Below, in pieces: positions 29,201 to 38,459 of a stretch of 64,000 nucleotides of DNA. The notes beneath the pieces are model-generated. The model saw nothing but the letters and a program-made list of their open reading frames with translations, was not told the DNA's origin and did no database searches. Position 1 is the first letter of the stretch; each line of letters starts with the position of its first letter. The translations under genes were made by a program, and so were the position numbers. The DNA lies in NCBI RefSeq assembly GCF_014635025.1, contig NZ_BMCE01000001.1, forward strand, positions 1,798,001 through 1,862,000, written 5' to 3'. This DNA is from Fictibacillus barbaricus (GTDB lineage: Bacteria; Bacillota; Bacilli; Bacillales; Fictibacillaceae).

Positions 29201-29656
29201 TGTATAGCGGATTATCTAAAAGATAAAAACAGCAGGGAAATGGATTATGTAGGGTTCTTTTCCGTAACAGCAGGCAGAGGAATACGTGAGCTGGCTCTTC
29301 AATTAAAGAAAGAAGGACGATTCTTAGAAAGCCACGCGTTGCAAGCCTTAGCCTTAGAAACAGCTGAAGGCTTTGCAGAACTCATTCATCAGCAGATGCG
29401 TGATCGCTGGGGTTTTCCAGATTCAGTAGATTTTACGATGAGAGAACGTTTCTCTGCACGTTACCAAGGACAGCGTTTTTCCTTTGGCTACCCAGCCTGT
29501 CCGGAACTTGAAGATCAGCAAAAACTATTTAAATTAATTCAGCCAGAGGATATTGGTGTTCAGTTGACGGATGGCTGCATGATGGAACCAGAAGCATCTG
29601 TATCTGCTATTGTTTTTGCCCATCCGGAAGCGAGATATTTTAATGTGTTGAGTTGA
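26198..29656 (+). CDS. metH: cobalamin-dependent methionine synthase
   Basis: A 1152-residue modular enzyme methylating homocysteine to methionine. Order: homocysteine-binding domain ([11 protein letters not shown]; zinc cysteines in VGLNCATGP and VGGCCGTTP), pterin-binding domain ([15 protein letters not shown] near 338), the B12 cap ([21 protein letters not shown]-like segment near 690), the cobalamin domain with DxHxxG at Asp723-His725-Gly728, and the reactivation domain ([26 protein letters not shown] near 1090). All modules are present, so it should be functional if B12 is available. It is the last gene of the S-box-controlled pair. Confidence 0.96.
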   Translation: MPKSSFEKQLESKILIMDGAMGTMLQEAKLTPEDFGGEEYDGCNEYLNVTAPEVIESIHDKYLQAGADIIETNTFGGTNLVLDEYSLGKKAYEINKLGAEIARRAADAVTTKEWPRFVAGSLGPTTKTLSVTGGTTFDALREAYAEQARGLIDGGADLLLLETSQDMLNVKAGFLGIEQAIEQTGKRIPLMVSGTIEPMGTTLAGQSIEAFYISLKHMNPIAVGLNCATGPEFMQDHIRSLSDLSSTAVSCYPNAGLPDEEGQYHETPESLAAKLTGFAEKGWLNIVGGCCGTTPKHIEALSKVMKNYSPRKPKVSETHMVSGIEPFIYDDPTLRPIMVGERTNVIGSRKFKRLIAEGKFEEAAEIARAQVKGGAHVLDVCLADPDRDERIDMEKFMKEAVKKVKIPFVIDSTDEDVIELALKYSQGKAIINSVNLEDGEERFEKVIPLLHKYGAAVVVGTIDERGMGVSAERKLEIAMRSYELLVKKYNVSPSDIIFDPLVFPVGTGDEQYIGSANETVEGIRWIKEHFPECLTILGVSNVSFGLPPVGREVLNAVYLYHCTQAGLDYAIVNTEKLERFASIAPEEIEMSENLLFKTTEESLSLFTDFYRGKKKESKSKLPDMTLEERLQYYILEGTKEGLIPDLEIALQKYETPLGIINGPLMDGMKEVGRLFNENQLIVAEVLQSAEVMKASVAFLEPYMEASDESASKGKVLLATVKGDVHDIGKNLVDIILSNNGFKVVDLGIKVTSQELIEAVRKEKPNIIGLSGLLVKSAQQMVLTANDMREANISTPILVGGAALSRKFTDTKIAKEYEGLVLYAKDAMEGLSLSNQLQTPDTFDQLSADYEERKRSSALSLASSETKTETGAATAVKIRSKVSRTVQVYIPQDTKRHIIKNISLSHIQPYINMQMLLGHHLGIKGKISRLLEEKDEKTLHIKSVVDNLLKEAKEKNLIQPAAMYQFFPAQSDGEDVVIYDPNDRQTIIERFTFPRQEKEPYLCIADYLKDKNSREMDYVGFFSVTAGRGIRELALQLKKEGRFLESHALQALALETAEGFAELIHQQMRDRWGFPDSVDFTMRERFSARYQGQRFSFGYPACPELEDQQKLFKLIQPEDIGVQLTDGCMMEPEASVSAIVFAHPEARYFNVLS

Positions 29657-29659
29657 CCC

Positions 29660-29690
29660 ATAGCACCTTATTTAGGTGCTATCTCTATTC
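29660..29690 (+). terminator. probable terminator after metH
   Basis: ATAGCACCT and AGGTGCTAT pair perfectly around 5 bases, but the tail CTCTATTCATT is only moderately T-rich. Confidence 0.5.
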
Positions 29691-29829
29691 ATTAGTCTTT
29701 GGATAGAATCCAATCATACTTAGACATATTATGATTCTAAAGAAATGTATAATTTTCATTAAATTAAGACAATTTAGTGTGAAACCATTTCTTTTTCCAT
29801 TATGATGATGAAAAGAAGAGGAGGGTGTT

Positions 29830-31023
29830 ATGGTCATGAAACACTTTGAATTCAATCTGCCGACCATCATTCGAGCTGGAAACGGTGAATTTAGAAAAAC
29901 GGGGACATACTTAAGGGGACTTATAGAGGGAACTCGAATCTTTATTGTAACAGATCCTGGGATCGAGCAAACTGGGTTCGTAAAACAGGCTATTCGAATG
30001 TTAGAACAGCAAGGTTTTGAAACCCGCATCTTTAATCAAGTGAGACCCAATCCACGGGATATAGATTGTAAAACGGGTGGTAAATCAGCAAGAGAATTTT
30101 GTGCAGATGCGATATTGGCAATAGGCGGAGGATCGGTTATCGATGCAGCGAAGGCGATTGCGATTATACAATGCCTAGGTGGTGAGCCTCAGGATTACGC
30201 TGGGCGAGATAACGTTCCCGAAAAAGTTACCCCTATAGCTGTTGTTCCTACTACTTCTGGAACAGGTGCAGAGGTAACACGGTCATCGGTTATTACCGAT
30301 ACAGCAAAAAAAATCAAATTCACGATCAAGGATGTTAATATCGCACCAGTCTTAGCGATTGTGGACCCCGAACTTACATATGGACTACCTGCCCACTTAA
30401 CTGCATCCACAGGAATGGACGCCTTGGTGCATGCTATAGAGGCTTATACTTGTAAACTATCGAATCCCATATCAGACGGTCTGGCATTACAGGCAATGAA
30501 ACACATCTATCCTTTTTTAAGAACAGCCGTAAATAATGGAAATAATCAAGAAGCCCGTTACAACTTGATGGTAGGTTCCACACTTGCAGGCATGGCTTTC
30601 TCTCATGCAGATGTAGCATCCGTTCACTGCATGGCAGAAGCGATCGGTGGCTTATATGATACTCCTCATGGGGTCGCAAATTCTATGTTCCTGCCATACA
30701 TCGTTGAATACAACGCAGAGGCGGAACTAAAAAAACATGCAACGATCGCCAGGACGATAGGTATCGCTCATCAAAACGATTCAGATCAATATGCAACTGC
30801 ACGTCTAGTGGATGAAATGAAGCAACTGGCAGAAGACCTATCCATCCCAACGTTTTCCTCTTTACCGGAAGTGAACGAAAAAGACTTCGTTTATCTTGCT
30901 GAGTCATCTTTCTTGAATGGCTCTACACCAAGCAATGCAAGGGAAATAACAAAAGAGGACTACCTGGAGCTATTTAAGATGGCATACTCAAAAGAAAATA
31001 AGGGAGTAAGCCCGCTTAAATAG
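29830..31023 (+). CDS. iron-containing alcohol dehydrogenase
   Basis: A 397-residue group III (Fe-dependent) NAD(P)-linked dehydrogenase. The nucleotide-binding GGGSVIDAAKAIAI (residues 99-112) and metal ligands Asp197, His201, His266 and His280 (in MDALVHAIEAY, VHCMAEAIGG, DTPHGVAN) are all present with family spacing. ATG 29830 is five bases and ATG 29836 eleven bases after AGGAGG; either could be used. The alcohol or aldehyde substrate is not predictable. It is cytoplasmic, and the small editing-domain gene follows. Confidence 0.92.
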   Translation: MVMKHFEFNLPTIIRAGNGEFRKTGTYLRGLIEGTRIFIVTDPGIEQTGFVKQAIRMLEQQGFETRIFNQVRPNPRDIDCKTGGKSAREFCADAILAIGGGSVIDAAKAIAIIQCLGGEPQDYAGRDNVPEKVTPIAVVPTTSGTGAEVTRSSVITDTAKKIKFTIKDVNIAPVLAIVDPELTYGLPAHLTASTGMDALVHAIEAYTCKLSNPISDGLALQAMKHIYPFLRTAVNNGNNQEARYNLMVGSTLAGMAFSHADVASVHCMAEAIGGLYDTPHGVANSMFLPYIVEYNAEAELKKHATIARTIGIAHQNDSDQYATARLVDEMKQLAEDLSIPTFSSLPEVNEKDFVYLAESSFLNGSTPSNAREITKEDYLELFKMAYSKENKGVSPLK

Positions 31024-31109
31024 AAATGCCATATACAATCCATTTGATGGCTTTACTTTATCAAAGCGTGTTAGACTTAAAAATTATTGTGGAAGGGAGG
31101 ATGAAAAGG

Positions 31110-31628
31110 ATGTCATTAGAGAGTGTATTAGCTCATTTCAAACAGTGGAATCGTGAAGGTGATGTGATGGAGTTTGAAACATCAAGTGCTACTGTTGAAG
31201 AGGCTGCCCATACAATTGGGGTTATCCCTGCTCGAATTGCGAAGACGTTATCCTTCAGGGGAGAAGGAGACAAATCCATTTTGGTCGTTGCCGCTGGTGA
31301 TGCCAAAATCGATAATAAGAAATTTCGCCGCGAATTCGGTTTCAAGGCGCGTATGCTCACTCCAGAAGAAGTGTTAGAGGAGACTGGACATGTTATAGGC
31401 GGTGTTTGCCCTTTCGGATTAAATAAAGAAATGGATGTCTATCTAGATGTTTCGATGAAACGCTTCAATACACTTTTCCCCGCTTGTGGAACTCGAAACT
31501 CTGCCATCGAACTAACTTGCGATGAGTTATTCAAATATTCAACTGCTAAAGAGTGGATAGATGTTTGTAAAGGCTGGGAAGAATTCGAGTTTATTGGGAC
31601 AGTAACTGTAAACAACGATGGACTTTGA
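31110..31628 (+). CDS. YbaK/EbsC-type aminoacyl-tRNA editing protein
   Basis: A 172-residue single-domain protein of the YbaK/ProX superfamily, which deacylates mischarged tRNAs in trans. TVEEAAHTIGVIPARIAKTLSFR, then LVVAAGDAKIDNKKFRREFG and TGHVIGGVCPFGL are the family blocks; the lysine in IAKTL and the GGVCPFG loop line the active site. The start is ATG 31110, nine bases after GGGAGG; the in-frame ATG 31101 abuts that site and earlier ATGs have none. Specificity (Cys-tRNA-Pro or other) is unresolved. Confidence 0.88.
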   Translation: MSLESVLAHFKQWNREGDVMEFETSSATVEEAAHTIGVIPARIAKTLSFRGEGDKSILVVAAGDAKIDNKKFRREFGFKARMLTPEEVLEETGHVIGGVCPFGLNKEMDVYLDVSMKRFNTLFPACGTRNSAIELTCDELFKYSTAKEWIDVCKGWEEFEFIGTVTVNNDGL

Positions 31629-31670
31629 AATTAATAGTTGTGAAGTAACGATTGAAATAAGCATCTATAA

Positions 31671-31709
31671 AAACAAGCCCCTTCACATTGGGAGGGGGCT
31701 TGTTTTTTC
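31671..31709. terminator. bidirectional terminator between ybaK-like and styA-like genes
   Basis: AAACAAGCCCC..T and AGGGGGCTTGTTT pair around a small loop, with TTTTTT on the plus side and an A-run on the other, lying between two convergent genes. Confidence 0.85.
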
Positions 31710-31755
31710 TCCTTCGTTTTTATCCTGATACTTGTAACCAAAAAAGTTACGCAGT

Positions 31756-32934
31756 TCAATTTCTAGTTTTCTGAAAGAATGCTTCGTGAGCTGTTTTTGG
31801 GTTGGCGAACCATTCCGCAATCGCATCTGCTTGTTCTTGATTTCCAACACCACTTAGAAGCATCTGAACAACATGCTCTGGTAAAGGTTGTGTCATCGCA
31901 TTAGTCCATTCGGTGACTTCTTGGACATATGTTTTGACTCGTTTCCAGTAGGTGTTACCAAGTTGTTCATCCCATTTTTCATGTTTAAAATCTACGAGTG
32001 TTTCATATAGCTGCTCTGCGCAATAAGATGAAAGGTTGCATCCTTGTCCTGTGATCGGATCATTCAAAAAAACACTGTCCCCACAGCCTAAAACAAGCAT
32101 GTCGTTAATTATCAGATAAGGCTTGCGTATTTCTGGTCTTATCGCGACCTGGAGGAAGGCATTTTCATCGGTCAAAGCGAATTTCTTTTTATCTAAACGT
32201 TTATGGATGTCAGGAAAAAAGGTTTCAACTGATTTATGCATTTGCTCTGTAAACGGATCCTGATCTTTGATACCTTTAAATGTATCCAACTCTCTATTTG
32301 GCACTGCCATAATAAAGAGAATGGTAGCCGGACCACGCTCAGTGATTGCGGGGATCTCAAACATTTCACCGATCTCTGGAAGTACAGTTACGTTTACGCC
32401 TAATGGAACGTTCGACTCAATACCTTCGAAATAGCCTACAATACATTTGCGCTGCGGAACATCAAATGGAGAAATGTCTTTTTCAATAGGAAAAGAGTAG
32501 AGTGGACCTGATTTCCCTGTGCAGTCAATCACTAAATCGTACTCATTTACTAAACTCTCTGCAAATGCATAGTTGACTTTACCTTGTTGAAAAGTTACAC
32601 CTTTTGAGTTCAGATCATCCATGCATTCGGAAAAATAAAGGCGCTGGTCCACGGACAATGCATCTTCTTTTAACATACCGGTAAATAGTTTTTGTGTACC
32701 GATCGTAATATGAATACTTTTTAGCGGATCACTCTCTTTCCATTTTGGCATATGAAAACGAGCTTCCCGTTCTCGGGTTGGACCAAAATGAACTTGAGTA
32801 GACAGAACTCGTCCATTACGGATATTTTCCGCAGTGTTTGAGTGAACAACCGTGACAAGAAAATCTTCCTTAAGTGCATAAGCCAGCTGCAAACCAGCAG
32901 TACCACTTCCGATAATACATATTCGCTTTTTCAA
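31756..32934 (-). CDS. StyA-like styrene/indole monooxygenase family flavoprotein
   Basis: A 392-residue FAD protein. The N-terminal RICIIGSGTAGLQLAYAL carries the GxGxxG (Gly9, 11, 14); the central VIDCTGKSGP and IEKDISPFDVPQRKCIVGYFEGI, and the C-terminal LGCGDSVFLNDPITGQGCNLSSYCAEQL, correspond to StyA blocks. StyA enzymes epoxidise styrene or indole using FADH2 delivered by a separate reductase (StyB). No flavin reductase is adjacent, so the partner must lie elsewhere. It starts with TTG after AAAGGAGG. The physiological substrate is unknown; degradation of styrene itself is not implied. Confidence 0.78.
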   Translation of the reverse strand: MKKRICIIGSGTAGLQLAYALKEDFLVTVVHSNTAENIRNGRVLSTQVHFGPTREREARFHMPKWKESDPLKSIHITIGTQKLFTGMLKEDALSVDQRLYFSECMDDLNSKGVTFQQGKVNYAFAESLVNEYDLVIDCTGKSGPLYSFPIEKDISPFDVPQRKCIVGYFEGIESNVPLGVNVTVLPEIGEMFEIPAITERGPATILFIMAVPNRELDTFKGIKDQDPFTEQMHKSVETFFPDIHKRLDKKKFALTDENAFLQVAIRPEIRKPYLIINDMLVLGCGDSVFLNDPITGQGCNLSSYCAEQLYETLVDFKHEKWDEQLGNTYWKRVKTYVQEVTEWTNAMTQPLPEHVVQMLLSGVGNQEQADAIAEWFANPKTAHEAFFQKTRN

Positions 32935-33101
32935 GATTATCCTCCTTTATGATACGAATTTATAAAAGAAAGAACCTTTGGAACTCGGCGTTTTAAGTCT
33001 ATTTACAATTCAGGTTACTGTAAATAAGACGAATTATTTAATTTAACTTTCATTTATAGGTAAATAAACACATCGCATACAAAGAAAGCAGGGAAGCGGG
33101 A

Positions 33102-33923
33102 ATGTTAAAACAATACGAACAAACACTATTCAAATTAATCACTTCAGGACAAGGAACTTATGGAGTATCCATCTATCATTTTGAAACGGAAGAAGCATTT
33201 ACTTATCAAGCCGATGAAGAGTTTTATTCAGCCAGCATTATCAAAATTCCAATAATGGCAGCTGTATTCGCTCATGCTGCGGAACGAAAATGCTCTCTAT
33301 CTGAAACGATAAGAATTCGAGAAGAAGACATAGTGCCCGGTGATGGTATCTTAAAAAATTTAGCATCTAGGATGGAATGGACGGTCTACGATTTAATTGT
33401 CTTGATGATCATCGAAAGCGACAACACCGCTACGAATCTATTAATAGATTTGGTAGGTAAAGAGAACATCGGAGTACATATGAAAAGCTGGGGGTTTCAT
33501 ATCAGCAGACTTCATCATAAACTGCAGATCTCCCCCGACCGGAAGCATGATGAATCCAATGTTATTACACCTAGAGAGATAAATAAATTTTTGATTGATA
33601 TGGCATTTGGAAGAATTGTATCGATAAATGCATGTAGACAGATGATCGATATTATGAAACAACAGAAAATGAATGATCTGCTCCCAAGACTCTTACCTGA
33701 TACAGAAGGACCAATCGGTAGAATTTCTAATTGGGAACTTGCTCATAAAACAGGCTATGTATCTGGAATTGAGCATAACGTAGGGTTATTATACCTGCCA
33801 GGAAACACATTTTCTGTTACTGTTCTTAGCAAAAATGTGCCTACTCGTGAAGAACCGAAGGAAATTATAGGTAAGCTTGGTAAGTGGTTATATGAGAAAA
33901 CTTTAAATGAGTTTACCATCTAG
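33102..33923 (+). CDS. class A beta-lactamase-like serine hydrolase
   Basis: A 273-residue penicillin-recognising fold with all three active-site motifs: SxxK at Ser45-Lys48 (SIIK), SDN at 106-108 and KTG at 216-218. There is no signal peptide and no obvious E166xxLN omega-loop motif, so resistance to beta-lactams is not implied. Relatives are annotated simply as serine hydrolases. Its ribosome site (GGGAAGCGGG) is weak but near the ATG. It is divergent from the StyA-like gene and is followed by the regulatory region of a solute-binding protein. Confidence 0.85.
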   Translation: MLKQYEQTLFKLITSGQGTYGVSIYHFETEEAFTYQADEEFYSASIIKIPIMAAVFAHAAERKCSLSETIRIREEDIVPGDGILKNLASRMEWTVYDLIVLMIIESDNTATNLLIDLVGKENIGVHMKSWGFHISRLHHKLQISPDRKHDESNVITPREINKFLIDMAFGRIVSINACRQMIDIMKQQKMNDLLPRLLPDTEGPIGRISNWELAHKTGYVSGIEHNVGLLYLPGNTFSVTVLSKNVPTREEPKEIIGKLGKWLYEKTLNEFTI

Positions 33924-33977
33924 TCGTATTTTTCTTAGTACTATAGCACCCTTCTTAATAACTCTTTCATTCAAACA

Positions 33978-34041
33978 AGTAAAGATTGTTTAAAAACTAG
34001 TAAAAATATTCAAAACAAAATCTTCAGAATATTTTTATAAT
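33978..34041 (+). promoter_or_regulatory. promoter and putative response-regulator sites of the first binding-protein gene
   Basis: Direct half-sites AGTAAAGATT (33978) and AGTAAAAATATT (33999) are 21 bp apart. A perfect TATAAT (34036-34041) lies 36 bp from the GTAAA of the second. The -35 region is poor, as expected for an activated promoter. The same geometry is found before the second binding-protein gene near 44 kb. Confidence 0.6.
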
Positions 34042-34085
34042 TAGTGAAAGGCTTGGATGAATTTAGATGGAGGGGGTTCATAATC

Positions 34086-35651
34086 ATGTTTGTTAAAAAA
34101 GGTTTGGCTAGTTTAATGTTTGCTGTATTTTTAGGGATTATGCTGACTGGCTGTTCCACAGGTCAAAAGGCAGATCAACCTGGGACTGACACAGGAACAT
34201 CATCGAAGAACTCAGACACATTGATTATTACTCGTTTATCGGATGCAGAAAATTTAGATCATCATTTTATGTCTACCATTAATGCAGCTACCATTACTCA
34301 CGGGAAAATTTATGAAGGCTTAGTAGGCAGAGACAAAAATGGTAACTTTAGACCGATGTTAGCCGAAAAGTGGTCGCAAGTCGATGAAACGACGTGGGAA
34401 TTCAATTTAAGAAAGAATGTAACCTTTCATGACGGCACTCCATTTAATGCTGAATCGGTAAAAGCGACATTTGACAGGTTGTTAGACCCAGATGTTGCTT
34501 CACCTAGAGCTGTAGTATTTAAAATGATCACGGAAGTAAAGATCATTGATGATAACACTATACACTTTATATTGAAAGAGCCTTTTTCACCGTTCTTGTC
34601 GATCTTAGCAAGCCATGAGGGTGGAATTATAAACCCTAAGACGATCAGTAAATATGGCAAGAAGATCATACAGGAGCCAAACGGAACCGGTCCATTTACT
34701 TTTGATTCATGGTCACCGGGTAAAGAAATAAAACTCGTTAAAAATAAAAAATACTGGGGTGAGTCTCCAGACCTTAACGCTGTTGTGTTTAAAGTAGTAC
34801 CTGAAGAAACAACACGAGTTTCCATGATAGAAACAGGTGAAGCTCATATCGCTGAACCTCTTTCCGTTACAATGATGGATACAGTGGAAAGTTCAAAAAA
34901 TGCACGTGTTTATCGAAGTGAAGGATACGGAACGGAGTACATCGGTTTTAACGTTAAAAAGACGCCATTCGACGATGTGCGCGTTCGTAAAGCTGTAGCT
35001 CATGCGATAGAAATGGAATCGATCATCGATGGTGTTTTCAGCAATGTTGGAACGAAAGCAAACTCCTTATTAGGTTCAAAAGTATTTGGCTATCATGAAC
35101 AATTAAAAGCGTATGAATACAATTTAAACGAGGCAAAGCGATTATTGACTGAAGCCGGCTATCCAAACGGATTTAAAACATCATTAAAAACGATGGACAG
35201 CAAAGAAAGAATCAATTTGGCAGAAGTTGTTCAATCACAATTAAAAGGGATTGGTATAAAAGTTGATATTAAGGTCTTGGAGTATGGAACATTTGTTGAA
35301 CAAGTAACTGGCGGAGATGCCGAAATGTTTATTATCAGCTGGAGGAATGCTACCGGAGACGCTGACTATAATCAGTACAATCTTTTCCACTCTAGTTCTC
35401 ATGGAGCAGCAGGAAATACATTCTTTTATAGCAATAAAGAAGTGGACCGCTTGATTGAATCTGCCCGTGCTGTACAGGATGATCAAGAGCGTATTGAGCT
35501 ATATAAAAAAGCGCAAGAATTAGAGATGAAGGATGCAGTATATGTTCCTGTTAGAGTCATTGAAAACATGGCTGCTGTCTCTAATGATGTGAGAGGATTT
35601 GAGATCAGCCCTTCTGGTTATTTAGAAATTAACGATATCTCAATAAAATAG
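34086..35651 (+). CDS. ABC transporter solute-binding lipoprotein (family 5) 1
   Basis: A 521-residue extracytoplasmic binding protein of the DppA/OppA class (SBP_bac_5). The signal peptide ends in the lipobox LTGC, so the mature Cys is lipid-anchored to the membrane. The core has WEFNLRKNVTFHDGTPFNAE near residue 105 and VRKAVAHAIEMESIIDGVF near 300. ATG 34086 follows GGAGGGGG by ten bases; the upstream in-frame ATG is weaker. It is transcribed alone and ends in a terminator, but closely resembles the second binding protein at 44 kb, so both probably serve the single Dpp-like permease encoded between them. Confidence 0.9.
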   Translation: MFVKKGLASLMFAVFLGIMLTGCSTGQKADQPGTDTGTSSKNSDTLIITRLSDAENLDHHFMSTINAATITHGKIYEGLVGRDKNGNFRPMLAEKWSQVDETTWEFNLRKNVTFHDGTPFNAESVKATFDRLLDPDVASPRAVVFKMITEVKIIDDNTIHFILKEPFSPFLSILASHEGGIINPKTISKYGKKIIQEPNGTGPFTFDSWSPGKEIKLVKNKKYWGESPDLNAVVFKVVPEETTRVSMIETGEAHIAEPLSVTMMDTVESSKNARVYRSEGYGTEYIGFNVKKTPFDDVRVRKAVAHAIEMESIIDGVFSNVGTKANSLLGSKVFGYHEQLKAYEYNLNEAKRLLTEAGYPNGFKTSLKTMDSKERINLAEVVQSQLKGIGIKVDIKVLEYGTFVEQVTGGDAEMFIISWRNATGDADYNQYNLFHSSSHGAAGNTFFYSNKEVDRLIESARAVQDDQERIELYKKAQELEMKDAVYVPVRVIENMAAVSNDVRGFEISPSGYLEINDISIK

Positions 35652-35661
35652 AAGCAATATC

Positions 35662-35699
35662 AAAAAAGCCTTCTCCTTTTTAGAGAAAGGCTTTTTTCT
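35662..35699. terminator. bidirectional terminator between SBP1 and the transporter operon
   Basis: AAAAAAGCCTTCTC and GAGAAAGGCTTTTTT pair around CTTTTTA. It ends immediately before the stop codon of the convergent NCS1 gene. Confidence 0.87.
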
Positions 35700-37127
35700 T
35701 TAGTGGTTCTTAAAAGAAATCTTCATAAATGATATATACAATAATATAGCAGTAATTATACCTGTAAACCATGAGATAGAATAAAGAGGTGATAAGGAAG
35801 GAACATAGTTGCCTGCTAGACTTAACATTCCTGCTAAAAGTATTGATACAATTGCAGGTATACTAACAGCATTCTTCTTTATTGAACCATGATAGATCTG
35901 AGCTACATCAAGTTGTGATTTATTGATTAGAAAGTAGTCAGCAACCATTACACCAATAACGGGACTTAATAACCCCCCAATGATATTAAGAAAGACAAAG
36001 ATACTTGTTGCATTCTCCATCAGTTTCCAGGGCATGATCAGGCATCCAAGAATAGAAGTAAGGAGTCCAGCCTTGATAAAGGTCAAATATTTCGGGAATA
36101 GGGCAGATAGCTGATTTCCAGCTGGAATGAGGTTGCCTGTTATATTTACGGATAATGTAGATAAACAAACCGTTAATAAAGAAAGTATAATGGCAGCAAG
36201 AAAATCAAATTGTTCAATCACTTCAAGAATGTTCCATATGGGTGTTCCGAATGCGATTTCTGAACCAATGATGATTGAGATACTTGCAATAGCAAAAAGA
36301 ATATAAGTAGTCAGAATACCAAGCAGTTGCCCCAAAAACATTCCTTTAAAAGTACGTGAATATCTTGTAAAGTCTGAAACGCTTAAGATTGGAGCAACCC
36401 ATGTGGCTAATATAGCAGAGATACACGTGAGCATTATAAATAGCCGATTGCCTTCAACACCTTTAGCCTCATATCTTAGAATTGAATCAACCCCCCCTGC
36501 AAGCTGCGTAAACCAAATGCTCATTCCGCCAAAGACAATAAAGATCAAAGGTGCTATAAATTTTGTCAAATTCCCAAGCGATTGAATTCCTCCAAAAATA
36601 AAAAAAACATGAATCATCCAGAATAATATAAACGAACACCAGCTGTGCATATTTAATCCTAAAAAAGATAAATCACCGCCGAGTGTTATATAACTAGGCC
36701 AAATTTTACCGATTAGTATAGAAATGGCTACACTTCCTGCATAAGTTTGTAGACCAAACCATAAGATTGAAGCAATCACACCTCGTAAAATTCCGGGAAA
36801 CAAAGAGCCCTTTCCTCCAAAACTTGAACGAAGCAGCATCGAGTAGGGGATGCCGTATTTATAGCCCGCATGACCATTTAAGATTAATAGACCTGCCAGG
36901 ATAATAGCAGAAATTAGTATAATAGCTAATACCTCGAAAACGGACAAGCCCATTGCAAAAAAGCCACCAACGGTTAAATAAGAGGGAATATTATGAACTG
37001 CCCCCATCCAAAGTGAAAAGAAGTGGCCGAACCGTAAATTACGTTCTTCTGGTTTTGTTGGGTATAGTTCTTCACTAAATGCAGTGGGTTTTTGAGAGTC
37101 AACTTCCCACAGTACTTTTTGCTCCAA
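35700..37127 (-). CDS. NCS1-family nucleobase:cation symporter
   Basis: A 475-residue membrane protein with about twelve hydrophobic segments. The N-terminal ERNLRFGHFFSLWMGAVHNIPSYLTVGGFF and the ILNGHAGYKYGIPYSMLLRSSFG, VIASILWFGLQTYAG and SDFTRYSRTFKGMFLGQLLG blocks are the NCS1 signatures shared by cytosine, allantoin, hydantoin and thiamine-precursor transporters. It is the last gene of the minus-strand operon, 12 bases after the SSS transporter. Together with CodA-like amidohydrolases in the same locus it suggests uptake of a nucleobase-like ring compound. The exact substrate is not predictable. Confidence 0.88.
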   Translation of the reverse strand: MEQKVLWEVDSQKPTAFSEELYPTKPEERNLRFGHFFSLWMGAVHNIPSYLTVGGFFAMGLSVFEVLAIILISAIILAGLLILNGHAGYKYGIPYSMLLRSSFGGKGSLFPGILRGVIASILWFGLQTYAGSVAISILIGKIWPSYITLGGDLSFLGLNMHSWCSFILFWMIHVFFIFGGIQSLGNLTKFIAPLIFIVFGGMSIWFTQLAGGVDSILRYEAKGVEGNRLFIMLTCISAILATWVAPILSVSDFTRYSRTFKGMFLGQLLGILTTYILFAIASISIIIGSEIAFGTPIWNILEVIEQFDFLAAIILSLLTVCLSTLSVNITGNLIPAGNQLSALFPKYLTFIKAGLLTSILGCLIMPWKLMENATSIFVFLNIIGGLLSPVIGVMVADYFLINKSQLDVAQIYHGSIKKNAVSIPAIVSILLAGMLSLAGNYVPSLSPLYSISWFTGIITAILLYISFMKISFKNH

Positions 37128-37139
37128 CAGTCGATCCTC

Positions 37140-38459
37140 CTATGATAGATTTGTAACTTTATACTTTGAGAATATGGATTCAAATAAGAAGTACAGCACA
37201 CACAGGACAAAAGAAATAGCAAAACTTACAACGATTGATAAAAGACTATTTAAAATGGGTAACATTGCTAAACCTCCAGCTGCACCTAATAAAGAAATAA
37301 GAGGCACAAAGGTTGCAAGTCTTTTTTTACTAAGGATGATATATAGCATCGGTGTAATAATTGCGGCATAAATATTTCCGAAATAAAATAAAAGCTCAAT
37401 CGGTTGACGCTCTGAAAGACTAACGGAAATTAACAGAAATAGACTGATAATACCTGCAATCCAATAACTATATTGTAGTTTCTCTTTATCTTTTAAATGA
37501 CGGAAACGTCCTAGCATATTTTTCACGATTAATGTGGTGGTAGCATGTAATTCGGCACTTGTAGCCGAAGATAGGGCGCTAAAACAAAAAAGAACAAAAA
37601 GTACAATAAGCAAAGTGGATTGGATACGCTCAACAAGTTCAAACAATAAAGAATAAATCGTATCATAACTGCCGCCAAAGATAATGATCATCAGTAATGA
37701 GGATAAAGCGAGCGGAATCGTTGCCCAAATAAGGCCGGATAAAATAAACGTCATTCTAACTTTTTCTTTTTGTATGATAAACGCTCGCTGCCATGTGGCA
37801 CGATCAATGATTACTTGTCCCAGCCCAATGAGGACAGCTGTAAGAACAAAATAAATGGTTTCCGTATTTTTTACATACAAAATATAGGGATGAAAAAGTT
37901 TGATTCCATCATAAACCGGATAAACCCCTTCTTGCATGAAGAAATAAACCGGAATAATAATAACAGCGCTAAAAATCAAAGTAATGTTTACTCCAGAGAG
38001 TTTATGAAGGCTTTGCATTCCACCGACGCCTCCGATCAGAAAACAAAAGAATAAAAATAAAAACATTCCGGCATAAATGGGAATGGGAAAGATCATGTGG
38101 ATTAAGATTCCCGCTCCCATAGCCTGTACAAATAGAGAATGGATACTTAAGAGCAGTAAAAGTGAAATCATATAAATGTAACCGCCTGGGTGTAACTTCT
38201 CCTGTAAAACATCTCCGAGCGTCTGGTGATCGGGATAACGTTCCCTGATTTTTTTTGCCGTAATACCAAAAAGCATGAGGGCTATTGCGCCCATCAAAGA
38301 ATAACCAATTCCACCAGTTAGTCCGTATTTAATCAAAGTTTCCGGGGAAGAGAGTATCGTATTCCCTGTAACCCAACGAGACAGCAGACTCACAATCCCG
38401 AAGCCGGCCCCCAGTTTAAAAGCACCGCTTATATAATACTGATAATTTTCCTTATTCAC
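37140..38459 (-). CDS. SSS-family sodium:solute symporter
   Basis: A 439-residue membrane protein with about twelve hydrophobic segments. The SSS pattern is visible in FKLGAGFGIVSLLSRWVTGNTILSSPE, GLTGGIGYSLMGAIALMLFG, RYPDHQTLGDVLQEKL and LVLFCFSALSSATSAELHATTTLIVKN; the last corresponds to the sodium-site helix. It resembles the urea/solute-symporter branch more than the PutP branch. Its start overlaps the response-regulator stop by four bases (ATGA), so the transporter and two-component system are translationally linked. A transport-sensing role is possible because the sensor kinase lacks an extracellular domain. Confidence 0.8.
   Translation of the reverse strand: MNKENYQYYISGAFKLGAGFGIVSLLSRWVTGNTILSSPETLIKYGLTGGIGYSLMGAIALMLFGITAKKIRERYPDHQTLGDVLQEKLHPGGYIYMISLLLLLSIHSLFVQAMGAGILIHMIFPIPIYAGMFLFLFFCFLIGGVGGMQSLHKLSGVNITLIFSAVIIIPVYFFMQEGVYPVYDGIKLFHPYILYVKNTETIYFVLTAVLIGLGQVIIDRATWQRAFIIQKEKVRMTFILSGLIWATIPLALSSLLMIIIFGGSYDTIYSLLFELVERIQSTLLIVLFVLFCFSALSSATSAELHATTTLIVKNMLGRFRHLKDKEKLQYSYWIAGIISLFLLISVSLSERQPIELLFYFGNIYAAIITPMLYIILSKKRLATFVPLISLLGAAGGLAMLPILNSLLSIVVSFAISFVLCVLYFLFESIFSKYKVTNLS

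Noticed and set aside
33102-33923. Acquired beta-lactam resistance gene
   Set aside because: The active-site motifs are present but there is no export signal and no omega-loop ExxLN motif, so only a generic serine hydrolase call is justified.
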